From Lysobacterales bacterium (GTDB lineage Bacteria > Pseudomonadota > Gammaproteobacteria > Xanthomonadales > Rhodanobacteraceae): 64,000 bases of DNA. Under the pieces are notes generated by a model. The model ran no database searches, had not been told where the DNA came from, and saw only the letters and a program-made list of their open reading frames with translations. This document shows, in pieces, positions 25,928 to 35,210 of the stretch. Position numbers and translations under genes: made by a program. The stretch is taken from assembly GCA_016721015.1 (NCBI GenBank), contig JADKJL010000011.1:124001-188000 (forward strand), given 5' to 3'. Every line of letters starts with the position of its first letter. Position 1 is the first letter of the stretch.

Positions 25928-27153
25928 ATCGCAAGTCTGAAAAAAACCTCATCGTCGGTCTCGACATCGGCACCTCGAAGATCGTCGCGATCGTCGGCGA
26001 GCACGAGCCTGGCCAGCCGGTCGAGATCATGGGCATCGGCTCGCATCCGTCGCATGGGCTCAAGCGCGGCGTCGTCGTCGATATCGAATCGACCGTGCAA
26101 TCGATCCAGCGTGCGATCGAGGAAGCCGAGCTGATGGCTGGCTGCGAGATCCGTTCGGTCTACGCAGGAATTTCCGGCAGCCACATCCGTTGCCTGAATT
26201 CACATGGCATCGTGCCGATCCGCGACAAGGAAGTGACCGAGGCCGATCGTGAGCACGTCATCGAGGCGGCACGAGCGGTGGCAATCCCGGCCGATCAGGA
26301 GCGCCTGTATCTCGAACCCCAGGATTACGTGATCGACGGTCAGGAAGGAATTCGTCATCCAATCGGCATGAGCGGCGTGCGTCTCGAAGCGCGCGTGCAC
26401 CTGGTCACCGGCGCGATGAGTGCCGCGGCCAACATTCGCAAGTGCGTTTCGCGCTGCGGCCTGCGCGTCGATGACCTCGTGCCGCAACAGATCGCCTCAA
26501 GCTTTGCCGTGCTCACCCAGGACGAGCGCGACCTCGGCGTCTGCCTCGTCGATATCGGCGCCGGTACCACCGACATCGCGATCTTCACCCAGGGCGCGAT
26601 CCGGCACACGGCATCGTTGCCGATCGCCGGCGATCAGGTCACCAACGATATTGCGGTGGCCTTGCGCACGCCAACTGCGCATGCAGAGGAAATCAAGGTC
26701 AAGTACGCCTGCGCGCTGGCCCAGCTCGCACATGCCGAGGAAACCATCCAGGTGCCGAGCGTCGGCGATCGTCCGCCGCGCCGCCTGGCCCGGCAGACCC
26801 TCGCCGAAGTCGTGCAGCCGCGCTACGAGGAATTGTTCTCGCTGGCCCAGGCCGAGTTGCGCCGTTCCGGGTACGAGAGCCTGGTCGCCGCCGGCATCGT
26901 GCTGACCGGAGGTGCCGCCAAGATGGAAGGCGTGGTCGATCTGGCCGAAGAAGTGTTCCACATGCCGGTGCGTCTCGGCACGCCGCAGCATGTGACCGGA
27001 TTGGCCGATGTCGTCTCCAACCAGATCCACGCCACCGGCGTCGGCCTGCTCCTCTACGGCAGCCGCCAGGCGGCGCAAGGGCCGCGACGCGGCGTCGAAT
27101 CGGTCGGCGGGGTCTGGGATCGGGTATCGAGTTGGTTCAAGGGAAATTTCTGA
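25924..27153 (+). CDS. ftsA: Cell division ATPase FtsA
   Basis: This actin-like protein anchors FtsZ to the membrane and recruits later division proteins. The ATG at 25924 overlaps the ftsQ stop; the longer open frame upstream lies within ftsQ. The actin-fold phosphate loops are LIVGLDIGTSKIVAIVGE and CLVDIGAGTTDIAIF, with VLTGGAAKMEG as the adenosine motif. The C-terminus ends in an amphipathic helix (WDRVSSWFKGNF), the membrane targeting sequence. It is 409 aa long, as expected. Confidence 0.96.
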   Translation: MNRKSEKNLIVGLDIGTSKIVAIVGEHEPGQPVEIMGIGSHPSHGLKRGVVVDIESTVQSIQRAIEEAELMAGCEIRSVYAGISGSHIRCLNSHGIVPIRDKEVTEADREHVIEAARAVAIPADQERLYLEPQDYVIDGQEGIRHPIGMSGVRLEARVHLVTGAMSAAANIRKCVSRCGLRVDDLVPQQIASSFAVLTQDERDLGVCLVDIGAGTTDIAIFTQGAIRHTASLPIAGDQVTNDIAVALRTPTAHAEEIKVKYACALAQLAHAEETIQVPSVGDRPPRRLARQTLAEVVQPRYEELFSLAQAELRRSGYESLVAAGIVLTGGAAKMEGVVDLAEEVFHMPVRLGTPQHVTGLADVVSNQIHATGVGLLLYGSRQAAQGPRRGVESVGGVWDRVSSWFKGNF

Positions 27154-27211
27154 GCGCGGCTGTCGGCTCGCGCTGATCAGGTGTGACCCGCTGCGCAGGA
27201 TGCGCGGCGGT

Positions 27212-27228
27212 GCAACCGAAACGGTTGC
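27212..27228. other. Hairpin in the ftsA-ftsZ spacer
   Basis: GCAACCG and CGGTTGC form a perfect 7-bp stem with an AAA loop. It lies in the 181-bp ftsA-ftsZ spacer, the largest gap inside the dcw cluster apart from the one before lpxC. There is no T-run. ftsZ often has its own promoters in this region, but I could not identify a convincing one. A GGAGGA ribosome site sits at 27322-27327. Confidence 0.5.
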
Positions 27229-27334
27229 GTGGCGGAACACACGCCAGTGGTCCGCAAGACGTCGCGTCGCCGGGAAGGCGGCGTGTACGGAGTGGTCAAA
27301 TCAAATACGGCTTAAGCCGACGGAGGACGGGAAA

Positions 27335-28519
27335 ATGTTTGAGTTCATTGAAAGGATGGAGCCGAACGCGGTGATCAAGGTCATCGGTGTCGGTGGTGGT
27401 GGTGGCAATGCGGTCAGCCACATGGTCAACGCGCAGATCGAAGGCGTCGATTTCGTCTGTGCGAATACTGATGCGCAGGCGCTCAAGAACACGGGTGCGA
27501 AGCACACCCTGCAACTCGGTGCGAACGTGACCAAGGGCCTCGGCGCCGGGGCCAATCCGGAGGTGGGCCGTCAGGCCGCGCTGGAAGATCGCGAACGCAT
27601 CTGCGAATTGCTGCGGGGTGCCGACATGGCCTTCATCACCTGCGGCATGGGTGGCGGTACCGGTACCGGTGCGGCTCCCGTCGTTGCGCAACTGGCCAAG
27701 GAGATGGGCATCCTGACCGTCGCCGTGGTCACCAAGCCGTTCCCGTTTGAGGGTCGTCGACGCATGCAGGTCGCGCTAAAGGGCATCGAGGATCTGACTC
27801 AGCATGTTGATTCGCTGATCACGGTGCCGAACGAGAAATTGCTGACCGAGCTCGGTCGTGACGTCACCTTGCTCAGCGCATTCAAGCAGGCCAACGACGT
27901 GCTGCTCGGTGCCGTGCAAGGCATCGCTGATCTGATCACCCGCCCGGGCCTGATCAACGTCGACTTCGCCGACGTGCGCACGGTCATGTCCGAAATGGGC
28001 ATGGCCATGATGGGCAGTGGCAGCGCGCGTGGGGATGATCGTGCGGTGGCCGCGGCCGAGGCGGCGATCAACAATCCGCTGCTCGAAGACGTCAACCTGG
28101 CCGGTGCCTGCGGCATCCTTGTCAATGTCACCGCCGGCAACAACCTGACCATGCGCGAGTTCGACGACATCGGCCAGGTCATCCACGAGTTTGCCAGCGA
28201 GGATGCGACCGTGGTTATCGGTACCGCGCTCGATCCCGAGTTGCAGGACGAGATCCGGGTCACCGTGGTTGCCACCGGGCTCAACCGCCATGCGGCGCGG
28301 GCACCCTTGCGCACGGAAAAGGAGCGGGAGGCGATCATTGCACCGCGTCCGCCCATGCGCGTTGTACGCAACGCGACGACCGGAGCGATCGACTATGCAG
28401 GAGTGCCGGAGCGGATCGCCGCGCATGCCCAGATGCCAGCCGAGCAACCCGGCAGCACGACGGACAATCAGGTCGACTATCTCGATATCCCGGCCTTTTT
28501 GCGGCGCCAGGCTGATTGA
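27335..28519 (+). CDS. ftsZ: Cell division GTPase FtsZ
   Basis: This tubulin homologue forms the Z-ring at midcell. The ATG at 27335 follows GGAGGA by 7 bp and gives MFEFIERMEPNAVIKVIGVG; the upstream open frame is not coding. The GTP-binding tubulin signature GGGTGTGAAP is at residues 106-115, and the T7 loop is LINVDFADVRTVM. After a variable linker, the conserved C-terminal peptide DYLDIPAFLRRQAD should bind FtsA and ZipA. It is 394 aa long. A strong terminator-like hairpin follows at 28627. Confidence 0.97.
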   Translation: MFEFIERMEPNAVIKVIGVGGGGGNAVSHMVNAQIEGVDFVCANTDAQALKNTGAKHTLQLGANVTKGLGAGANPEVGRQAALEDRERICELLRGADMAFITCGMGGGTGTGAAPVVAQLAKEMGILTVAVVTKPFPFEGRRRMQVALKGIEDLTQHVDSLITVPNEKLLTELGRDVTLLSAFKQANDVLLGAVQGIADLITRPGLINVDFADVRTVMSEMGMAMMGSGSARGDDRAVAAAEAAINNPLLEDVNLAGACGILVNVTAGNNLTMREFDDIGQVIHEFASEDATVVIGTALDPELQDEIRVTVVATGLNRHAARAPLRTEKEREAIIAPRPPMRVVRNATTGAIDYAGVPERIAAHAQMPAEQPGSTTDNQVDYLDIPAFLRRQAD

Positions 28520-28858
28520 GGAGGGCAAGCTCGAACATCCCGTTGCATCACTGACGCGGCTCGGCTGACAACCGACCGCTGCCGTCGACTTGCGATGTCG
28601 TGAGACATCGAAGGGTTCGGATCCCATGCCGCTGCGTGGCGTCGCAGCGGCACTTTCTTGCGTCGATGAAGGTCGAGACAAGTGCCAGGCGCCAGGCGGT
28701 TTCCCCGATTGGTGCGGGCGCCCTCGATTCAAAACCCGAGTGTTGCAAATGCGCAACATGTGTCGGATTTTGCCATCGACTTAACTTCCGCTGAAGCAGA
28801 GGCTGTGCTACGCTCCCCGGCGTTTTCGCGCTCCTGCCCCAGGGGTCAGACCAAAAAA
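28520..28858. other. ftsZ-lpxC intergenic region
   Basis: This 339-bp gap has no gene I can support. It contains a 7-bp hairpin (CGATGTC/GACATCG, 28593-28610), then the stronger terminator-like hairpin at 28627-28652. A promoter for lpxC is probable near 28786-28814, where TTCCGC and TACGCT are 17 bp apart, but both boxes are weak. TTGCAAATGCGCAA at 28743 forms a short palindrome that may be an operator. Confidence 0.5.
28627..28659 (+). terminator. Probable rho-independent terminator after ftsZ
   Basis: TGCCGCTGCG (28627-28636) pairs perfectly with CGCAGCGGCA (28643-28652) around TGGCGT, followed by CTTTCTT. It separates ftsZ from lpxC, suggesting that lpxC is at least partly transcribed on its own. 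Confidence 0.7.
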
Positions 28859-29770
28859 ATGATCAAACAACGCACGCTCAAAAATGTAATCAGGGCGACA
28901 GGCGTAGGTCTCCACACGGGTGACAAGGTCTACATGACCTTGCGTCCCGCTGCGGTGGATACAGGGATTGTGTTTCGGCGCGTGGATCTTGCCGAGCCCG
29001 TGGAAATCCGCTCCTGTTGCGAGAATGTCGGCGATACCCGGCTCTCGACTACCCTGGTCAAGGGCGATGTGCGCATCGCCACCATCGAACACCTGCTTTC
29101 GGCGATTGCCGGTCTGGGCATCGACAACGCCTATGTCGACCTGTCGGCACCCGAGGTGCCGATCATGGATGGCAGCGCGGGCCCTTTCGTGTTCCTGCTG
29201 CAGTCGGCCGGAATCGAGGAGCAGGCCAAGGCCAAGCGCTTTGTCCGCATCAAGAAGTCCATCACCGTCCGTGACGGCGACAAATGGGCTCGCTTCGAGC
29301 CCTTCGATGGCTTCAAAGTCGGTTTCTCGATCGATTTCGACCACCCGATGTTTGCCAAGCGCACCTCCAGCAGCGAGATCGATTTCTCGACCACCTCGTT
29401 CGTCAAGGAGGTCAGCCGCGCACGTACCTTCGGTTTCATGCGTGACATCGAGATGCTGCGTGAGCGCAATCTTGCGCTGGGTGGCTCGATGGACAATTCA
29501 ATCGTGCTCGACGACTACCGCGTGCTCAACGAGGACGGTTTGCGTTACGAGGACGAATTCGTCAAGCATAAAATTCTTGACGCAATTGGTGACCTGTATC
29601 TCCTTGGTCACAGTCTGATTGGAGCATTCTACGGCTACAAGTCGGGCCACGCCCTCAACAACACCTTGTTGCGCGCGTTGCTGGCGGACAAGTCGGCTTG
29701 GGAAGAAGTCAGCTTCGAGGACGAGACCAGCGCACCGATTTCCTATGCCCATCCGGCACAGGCGTTGTAG
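28859..29770 (+). CDS. lpxC: UDP-3-O-acyl-N-acetylglucosamine deacetylase LpxC
   Basis: This zinc enzyme performs the committed step of lipid A synthesis. The ATG at 28859 gives MIKQRTLKNVIRATGVGLHT, the standard LpxC start; the open frame extends further upstream but without a credible start. Zinc ligands are visible as H78 (TIEHLL), H237 and D241 (HKILDAIGD). H264 is the likely general acid. At 303 aa it is normal. It is the last gene of the dcw cluster and is convergent with the dciA-like gene 60 bp away. A GGAAG/CTTCC hairpin near 29818-29840 lies at that junction. Confidence 0.97.
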   Translation: MIKQRTLKNVIRATGVGLHTGDKVYMTLRPAAVDTGIVFRRVDLAEPVEIRSCCENVGDTRLSTTLVKGDVRIATIEHLLSAIAGLGIDNAYVDLSAPEVPIMDGSAGPFVFLLQSAGIEEQAKAKRFVRIKKSITVRDGDKWARFEPFDGFKVGFSIDFDHPMFAKRTSSSEIDFSTTSFVKEVSRARTFGFMRDIEMLRERNLALGGSMDNSIVLDDYRVLNEDGLRYEDEFVKHKILDAIGDLYLLGHSLIGAFYGYKSGHALNNTLLRALLADKSAWEEVSFEDETSAPISYAHPAQAL

Positions 29771-29830
29771 AAAACCAGTTGCCACGAAGACTCCGCCCCG
29801 GGGTCTCCGGATCAAGGGGAAGGAAGGCTT

Positions 29831-30316
29831 TCAGTCTTCCGCACAAGAATCAGAACAGGCGAGGGACGCCAAATTCAGATACAGGGCCTGAAGTTCGGGG
29901 TCCGTGATGTTTTTTGCTGCTGTGCGCAGATGCTTTGCGGCGGCGGCTGAGAGTGGTTTCGCGCTGGCCGGTTCCACGGGAACGGGCGGCAGGGGAGCCA
30001 CTTTCACGGCGAAGTGTTCGACCAGGTCGCCGGTGGCGGCGCGGGCTTCCGCCAGCAGGCTGGCTTGATGCAGTCTCAGGCGTGTGGCCCAGGTTGAACT
30101 CGTTGCAATGAATACGAGCCGTCCGTTGCGCAGATCCGCGAGGCGACATTCGCGGGCCAGTGTTTCGGGCAAATGATGGCGGAGTCTTCCATCAAGCAGG
30201 TCCAGAACATGCGCTCGCGCTGCGAGCGTGTCGAGGGCGATGCACTCTGCGATGGGCACCAAGGTGCTGCGCGGGTGTGTGCGGGAAGGAGGACTTCGTT
30301 GCATGGCAGAACCCAT
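29831..30316 (-). CDS. dciA: DUF721/DciA-like protein
   Basis: This 161-aa protein matches the DUF721 pattern. Its N-terminal domain carries LLDGRLRHHLPETLARECRLADLRNGRLVFIATSSTWATRLR, and a Pro/Ala-rich C-terminal tail follows. In bacteria lacking DnaC or DnaI, DUF721 proteins (DciA) load the replicative helicase DnaB. Its position between lpxC and secA is the usual one in Pseudomonas and Xanthomonas relatives. The start at 30316 is preceded by GAAAG; an internal ATG at 30304 is possible. It is divergent from the M23 peptidase with only 14 bp between starts. Confidence 0.8.
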   Translation of the reverse strand: MGSAMQRSPPSRTHPRSTLVPIAECIALDTLAARAHVLDLLDGRLRHHLPETLARECRLADLRNGRLVFIATSSTWATRLRLHQASLLAEARAATGDLVEHFAVKVAPLPPVPVEPASAKPLSAAAAKHLRTAAKNITDPELQALYLNLASLACSDSCAED

Positions 30317-30330
30317 TCGGCGAACTTTCA

Positions 30331-31272
30331 ATGAACATAATCTTAGTCGCAAAATCCCACTCGACCCCACGCTGCATCGATCTCGGCAGCAGCAAGGGCC
30401 GATTGCTGGTTGGGGGTGTGCTCTGCGCGACCCTGCTGTTGTTCGCCGCCATCGGCTTCGTTACGGCGATGTACACGGTCAATCCCCGCGATGCGGCCAT
30501 GCGCGAGCTGCTCGCCCTGCGTGCCCAGATCGAACTGCAGAAGACCGAGCTTGGCAATGTCGAAGGAGACTCGCGGCGGAATCTTGACGCGCTGGCGCTC
30601 CAGCTCGGTCAATTGCGCGCGCAAGCCACGCGTCTGAACGCCCTCGGTGATCGCCTGACCCAGGTTGGCAAACTCGAGGATGGCGAGTTCGACTTCGTTT
30701 CCGAGCCCGCTCTCGGCGGTCCCGAGGATGCGCTTGCGGAAGGATCGACGCCACTGCCGCTGGGCAACGATATCGACAATCTCCGCGCCGAGTTCGGGCG
30801 TCAGGAAGCACAGCTCCAGGTACTCGAAAACCTGCTCTTCGATCGCAAGATCGACAACGCCCTGCTGCCGACCGGCATGCCGGTGGCGCATGGCTATGTC
30901 GCCTCGGGTTATGGCTCGCGCACCGATCCGATCACCGGCCGCCAGGCCGTCCACCTCGGCGTTGATTTCGACGTGCCGCTGGGCAGCGACATCCAGGCCG
31001 TCGCCGAGGGAGTCGTGACCTACTCGGGAATTCGCAACGGGTATGGAAATGTGGTCGAAGTGGATCACGGCAATGGCTACATGACTCGCTATGCGCACAA
31101 TTCACGCAACCTCGTCGAGGTCGGAACACGCGTGCATGTGGGCCAGGTGGTCGCCAAGGTCGGTTCGACCGGACGTTCGACCGGCCCGCATTGCCACTTC
31201 GAGGTCTGGTTGAACGGGCGACCGGTCAATCCGATGGCTTACGTGCGTTCCACGCGTGCGACACGCACTTGA
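30331..31272 (+). CDS. M23 family metallopeptidase (LytM domain), membrane-anchored
   Basis: This is a predicted periplasmic peptidoglycan endopeptidase or an activator of amidases. An N-terminal membrane anchor (about residues 25-47) is followed by a coiled coil (about 55-110). The C-terminal LytM domain has the zinc motif HLGVDFD (near residue 207) and HCHFEVW (near 288), so it looks catalytically competent. The ATG at 30331 was chosen because upstream codons run antisense through dciA. The product is 313 aa. It precedes secA, the same arrangement as in Pseudomonas. Confidence 0.9.
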   Translation: MNIILVAKSHSTPRCIDLGSSKGRLLVGGVLCATLLLFAAIGFVTAMYTVNPRDAAMRELLALRAQIELQKTELGNVEGDSRRNLDALALQLGQLRAQATRLNALGDRLTQVGKLEDGEFDFVSEPALGGPEDALAEGSTPLPLGNDIDNLRAEFGRQEAQLQVLENLLFDRKIDNALLPTGMPVAHGYVASGYGSRTDPITGRQAVHLGVDFDVPLGSDIQAVAEGVVTYSGIRNGYGNVVEVDHGNGYMTRYAHNSRNLVEVGTRVHVGQVVAKVGSTGRSTGPHCHFEVWLNGRPVNPMAYVRSTRATRT

Positions 31273-31310
31273 GAGTCACGGCCTTGAATCGGCCAATCTG
31301 AACCCCAAAT

Positions 31311-31339
31311 TTGGTCTTGCGCCTAGGCCGCCGTATCAT
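31311..31339 (+). promoter_or_regulatory. Possible secA promoter
   Basis: TTGGTC (31311-31316) and TATCAT (31334-31339) are exactly 17 bp apart and about 70 bp upstream of secA. The -10 box is the loop of the terminator-like hairpin at 31325-31348, so the two signals overlap. Confidence 0.45.
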
Positions 31340-31356
31340 CGGCGGCCTTCGCTTTT
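31325..31356 (+). terminator. Terminator-like hairpin between the M23 gene and secA
   Basis: AGGCCGCCG (31325-31333) and CGGCGGCCT (31340-31348) form a perfect 9-bp stem with loop TATCAT, followed by TCGCTTTT. It should end transcription from the M23 gene before secA, or act as an mRNA leader structure for secA. Confidence 0.6.
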
Positions 31357-31410
31357 CTGCCGAACCCGCCAAGTGGCGGATTTGCGGCCCTACCCGGATA
31401 TCCCTGACCG

Positions 31411-34146
31411 ATGTTTCAACGTGTCCTGACGAGCATTTTTGGAAGCCGCAACGAGCGCATCCTGCGCACGCTGAGCAAGACGGTAGTGAAGATCAACGCT
31501 CTGGAGCCGCGCTTCGAGGCGCTCGACGACGCAGCCTTGCGCGCCACCACTGACGAGTTCCGCAAGCGCGTCAGCGATGGCGAATCGCTCGATTCGATCC
31601 TGCCTGAGGCGTTTGCCGTGGTGCGCGAAGCGGCCCGGCGCGTGATCGGTCTGCGTCATTACGATGAACAGTTGATCGGCGGCATGGTCCTGCATATGGG
31701 ACGCATCGCCGAAATGCGCACCGGTGAAGGCAAGACCCTGGTCGGTACCCTGCCGGTCTATCTGAACGCGCTGGCCGGCAAGGGCGTGCATGTCGTCACC
31801 GTGAATGACTATCTCGCGCGCCGCGATTCGGCCTGGATGGGGCGCATCTACAATTTCCTCGGCATGTCGGTCGGCGTGGTCTATCCCGGCATGGATCATG
31901 CCGACAAGCGCGGTGCCTATGATGCCGACATCACCTATGGCACCAACAACGAATTCGGCTTCGACTACCTGCGCGACAACATGGCGCAGTCAAAGGATCA
32001 GCGCTACCAGCGCGCTCTCAACTACGCCATCGTCGATGAGGTCGATTCGATCCTGATCGACGAGGCGCGCACGCCACTGATCATTTCCGGCCCGACCGAT
32101 GAATCGCCGCAACTCTACGTCAAGGTCAACCGCCTGGTACCCAAGTTGATCCGGCAGCAGACCGAGGATGGCGAGGGAGACTACTGGGTCGATGAAAAGC
32201 AGAAGCAGGTGCACCTGTCCGAAGCCGGCATGGAACATGCGGAGTCGCTGCTGCGCGCCGATGGAATCATCGGTGAGGGCGAGAATCTGTATGACACCAA
32301 ACATCTTGCCGTTGTCCATCACCTGAATGCCGGCATGCGCGCGCATGCCTTGTACCAGCGTGACGTTGAATACATCGTGCGCGACGGCGAAGTCATCATC
32401 GTCGACGAGTTCACCGGCCGCACGCTTGCCGGTCGACGCTGGTCCGATGGCCTGCATCAAGCCGTCGAGGCCAAGGAAGGAGTGCCGATCCAGCGTGAGA
32501 ACCAGACCCTCGGTTCGATCACGTTCCAGAACTATTTCCGCCTGTACAAGAAGCTGGCCGGCATGACCGGTACCGCCGACACCGAGGCCTTCGAGTTCCA
32601 GTCGATCTATGGGCTTGAAGTCGTCGTCATCCCGACCCATCGTCCGATGGTGCGCAAGGATGAGCCCGATGTGGTCTTCCTCAAGGGCAAGAACAAGTAC
32701 GACGCGATCATCGAAGACATCAAGGATTGCTACGAGCGCGGCCAGCCGGTGCTGGTCGGCACGACCTCGATCGAGACTTCCGAATACCTCTCGGATCTGC
32801 TCAAGAAGTCGGCTGTTCCGCATGAAGTGCTCAACGCCAAGCAGCATGAACGCGAGGCGATCATCGTCGCCCAGGCCGGACGCCCCGGCGTCGTCACCAT
32901 CGCCACCAACATGGCCGGACGTGGAACCGACATCGTGCTCGGTGGAAACCTCGAAGCCGAGCTGGAAGCGCTGCCGGAAGATACCTCGGCAGCTGAGCGC
33001 GAACAGATCAAGGTCGAATGGAAGGCACGTCACGCCAAGGTCATGGAAGCGGGCGGTCTGCGCATCATTGGTACCGAACGCCACGAGTCCCGCCGCATCG
33101 ACAACCAGTTGCGCGGGCGCTCGGGTCGCCAGGGTGATCCAGGCTCCAGCCGCTTTTATCTGTCTCTCGAAGACAACCTGTTGCGCATCTTCATGGGTGA
33201 GCGCGTGGCCGGCTTGATGCGCATGTTCGGCATGAAGGAGGACGACGCGATTCAGGATCGCATGGTCACCAAGCAGATCATGAACGCGCAGCGCAAGGTC
33301 GAGGCGCAGAACTTCGACTTCCGCAAGAACGTGCTCGAATTCGATGATGTGGCCAATGACCAGCGCAAGGTCATCTACGAGCAGCGCAACGAGCTGCTTG
33401 AGAGCGATGGCGTCGGCCAGACCGTGGCCGACATCCGCGAGGACGTGTTTGCTGAACTCGTGCACCGCCACGTGCCGGCCAATTCGATCGACGACCAGTG
33501 GAAGATCTCGGAACTGGAGAAGGAACTCGAATCCGAGTTCAGCCTCAAGCTTGATTTGCAGGGTTGGCTCAAGGATGAAGAAGAAGCCACGGCCGATGAT
33601 GTGCTGGCACGTGTCGAGGACGCCGCCGCCCGTTTGTTCCGCGAGAAGGAGGCCTTGCTCGGCGACGAAACCATGCGTTCGCTAGAGAAGCACGTCATGC
33701 TTTCAGTCGTCGACAACTGCTGGAAAGAACATCTGACCAGCATGGATTATCTGCGTCAGGGCATCTATTTGCGCGGCTATGCACAGCAGCAGCCCAAGCA
33801 GGAATTCAAGCGCGAGTCGTTCCTACTTTTCCAGCAGATGCTCGAGCGCATCAAGCACGAACTGATCCAGTTGCTTGCGCGCGTGCGTATCCGCAGCGAA
33901 GAGGAAGTGCAGGCGCTCGAAGCGCAGCAGCGTGCCCAAGCCGAGGCGCAGGCGAAGACCATGCAGTTCCAGCATGCTGCGCCGCCAGGATTCGGTGGTG
34001 ATGGATCGGTGGAGGACACTCCGGCGCTGGCCGCCAGTTCCGCTACGGGTCCGGTCTTTCGCGATGCACCCAAGGTCGGCCGCAATGATCCATGTCCCTG
34101 CGGATCGGGCAAGAAATTCAAGCAGTGCCACGGCAGCCTGGCCTGA
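31411..34146 (+). CDS. secA: Preprotein translocase ATPase SecA
   Basis: This is the motor of Sec-dependent export. The first nucleotide-binding domain has MRTGEGKTLVGTLP (near residue 103) and VDEVDSILIDEAR (near 210). The second has TNMAGRGTDIVLGGN. The preprotein cross-linking and helical scaffold regions lie between and after these. The C-terminus carries the zinc-binding tail RNDPCPCGSGKKFKQCHG, which binds SecB and phospholipid. At 911 aa it is normal. It is the likely exporter for the LytM, DsbC and T2SS substrates encoded nearby. Confidence 0.98.
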   Translation: MFQRVLTSIFGSRNERILRTLSKTVVKINALEPRFEALDDAALRATTDEFRKRVSDGESLDSILPEAFAVVREAARRVIGLRHYDEQLIGGMVLHMGRIAEMRTGEGKTLVGTLPVYLNALAGKGVHVVTVNDYLARRDSAWMGRIYNFLGMSVGVVYPGMDHADKRGAYDADITYGTNNEFGFDYLRDNMAQSKDQRYQRALNYAIVDEVDSILIDEARTPLIISGPTDESPQLYVKVNRLVPKLIRQQTEDGEGDYWVDEKQKQVHLSEAGMEHAESLLRADGIIGEGENLYDTKHLAVVHHLNAGMRAHALYQRDVEYIVRDGEVIIVDEFTGRTLAGRRWSDGLHQAVEAKEGVPIQRENQTLGSITFQNYFRLYKKLAGMTGTADTEAFEFQSIYGLEVVVIPTHRPMVRKDEPDVVFLKGKNKYDAIIEDIKDCYERGQPVLVGTTSIETSEYLSDLLKKSAVPHEVLNAKQHEREAIIVAQAGRPGVVTIATNMAGRGTDIVLGGNLEAELEALPEDTSAAEREQIKVEWKARHAKVMEAGGLRIIGTERHESRRIDNQLRGRSGRQGDPGSSRFYLSLEDNLLRIFMGERVAGLMRMFGMKEDDAIQDRMVTKQIMNAQRKVEAQNFDFRKNVLEFDDVANDQRKVIYEQRNELLESDGVGQTVADIREDVFAELVHRHVPANSIDDQWKISELEKELESEFSLKLDLQGWLKDEEEATADDVLARVEDAAARLFREKEALLGDETMRSLEKHVMLSVVDNCWKEHLTSMDYLRQGIYLRGYAQQQPKQEFKRESFLLFQQMLERIKHELIQLLARVRIRSEEEVQALEAQQRAQAEAQAKTMQFQHAAPPGFGGDGSVEDTPALAASSATGPVFRDAPKVGRNDPCPCGSGKKFKQCHGSLA

Positions 34147-34182
34147 CCCGAGTCGGCAGTTGATGCCACTATCCGTGTTGCA

Positions 34183-34206
34183 CGGCCCGCCCACTTGTGC
34201 GGGCCG
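34183..34206 (+). terminator. GC-rich hairpin after secA
   Basis: CGGCCCGC (34183-34190) pairs with GCGGGCCG (34199-34206) around an 8-nt loop, 37 bp after the secA stop. There is no clear T-run, so it may only attenuate or protect the mRNA end. Confidence 0.45.
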
Positions 34207-34226
34207 GATCCCACTTAGTTGCGCGC

Positions 34227-35210
34227 ATGACTGACGACATCGATTCCGGCATGCGCGCCCATGTCGTTGCCGCTGTCCTGCGTGATGTGCAGGGGAGGGT
34301 CTTGCTTGCCCGGCGTCCGCAAGGCAAGCAGCATGCCGGCTATTGGGAGTTTCCTGGTGGCAAGGTGGAGCAGGGGGAAAGTCCGCAGGCTGCGCTCGTA
34401 CGCGAACTTGTGGAAGAACTCGGTATCCATGTCCAGCCTGGCCCGCGCCTGATCACGGTGCCCATGGGTGCGATCATTCTCGATGTATTCGAGGTTGATC
34501 GATTCGATGGCGAGCCTGATGGTCGTGACGGCCAGGCGCTGGCGTGGGTCGATCCAGCATGCGTAGACCCGCTGTGGATGCCGCCGGCTGACCGTCCCGC
34601 GCTCACGGCATTGCGACTGCCGGATCGCTACCTGATCATGCCAACCCCGAACTCAAGCGATATTCAGCAGTTTGTCGGATCAATTGATCAGGCTCTCGCG
34701 GCAGGCACCCGCTTGCTGCAATTGCGCTTGCCGGGCTGGTCGAGAGAGGAGATCACGGCGCTTGCCCGGGTTGTCCGTGAGCGATGCCGGGAACACGGCG
34801 CGAACCTGCTCCTGAATGCGGACTGGCAATTGGCTGAAGTGCTCGGTCTGGACGGAGTGCATCTGCCGTCACGCATTGCGATGGCCCTGAACCGGCGTCC
34901 CGTGGATCGACATCGTTGGCTTGCGGTTTCCTGTCACAACGCCGAAGAACTGAACCACGCCGCAGCCATCGGTGCCGACTTTGCCACCCTGTCGCCGGTC
35001 CACTCGACTCCCGGCCATGCCAACTCCGCGCCGCTGGGCTGGCAGCACTTCGCCGAGCTCGTTTCGAATGCGCCCATGCCGGTCTTTGCGCTCGGCGGCA
35101 TGCAACTCGACGAGATCGAAAGGGCGCGTGGCCACGGTGGCCAGGGCATCGCTGCGATCCGCTCGTTGTGGCCGATCCCTTCAGCGGACAGACTTGTTGC
35201 TGGCCAATGA
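34227..35210 (+). CDS. Nudix (MutT-type) hydrolase fused to ThiE/TenI-like domain
   Basis: This 327-aa two-domain protein has an N-terminal Nudix hydrolase with the complete box GGKVEQGESPQAALVRELVE continuing to EELGI (residues 44-67). It would hydrolyse oxidised nucleotides such as 8-oxo-dGTP. The C-terminal half (about 145-325) resembles thiamine phosphate synthase/TenI (LLQLRLPGW, LLLNADW, DGVHLPS, FATLSPVHSTPGH). The same fusion after secA is known from Pseudomonas relatives; the job of the second domain is not settled. The ATG at 34227 was chosen over a GTG at 34197 within the hairpin. Its 3' end overlaps coaE by 30 bp, tail to tail. Confidence 0.88.
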   Translation: MTDDIDSGMRAHVVAAVLRDVQGRVLLARRPQGKQHAGYWEFPGGKVEQGESPQAALVRELVEELGIHVQPGPRLITVPMGAIILDVFEVDRFDGEPDGRDGQALAWVDPACVDPLWMPPADRPALTALRLPDRYLIMPTPNSSDIQQFVGSIDQALAAGTRLLQLRLPGWSREEITALARVVRERCREHGANLLLNADWQLAEVLGLDGVHLPSRIAMALNRRPVDRHRWLAVSCHNAEELNHAAAIGADFATLSPVHSTPGHANSAPLGWQHFAELVSNAPMPVFALGGMQLDEIERARGHGGQGIAAIRSLWPIPSADRLVAGQ

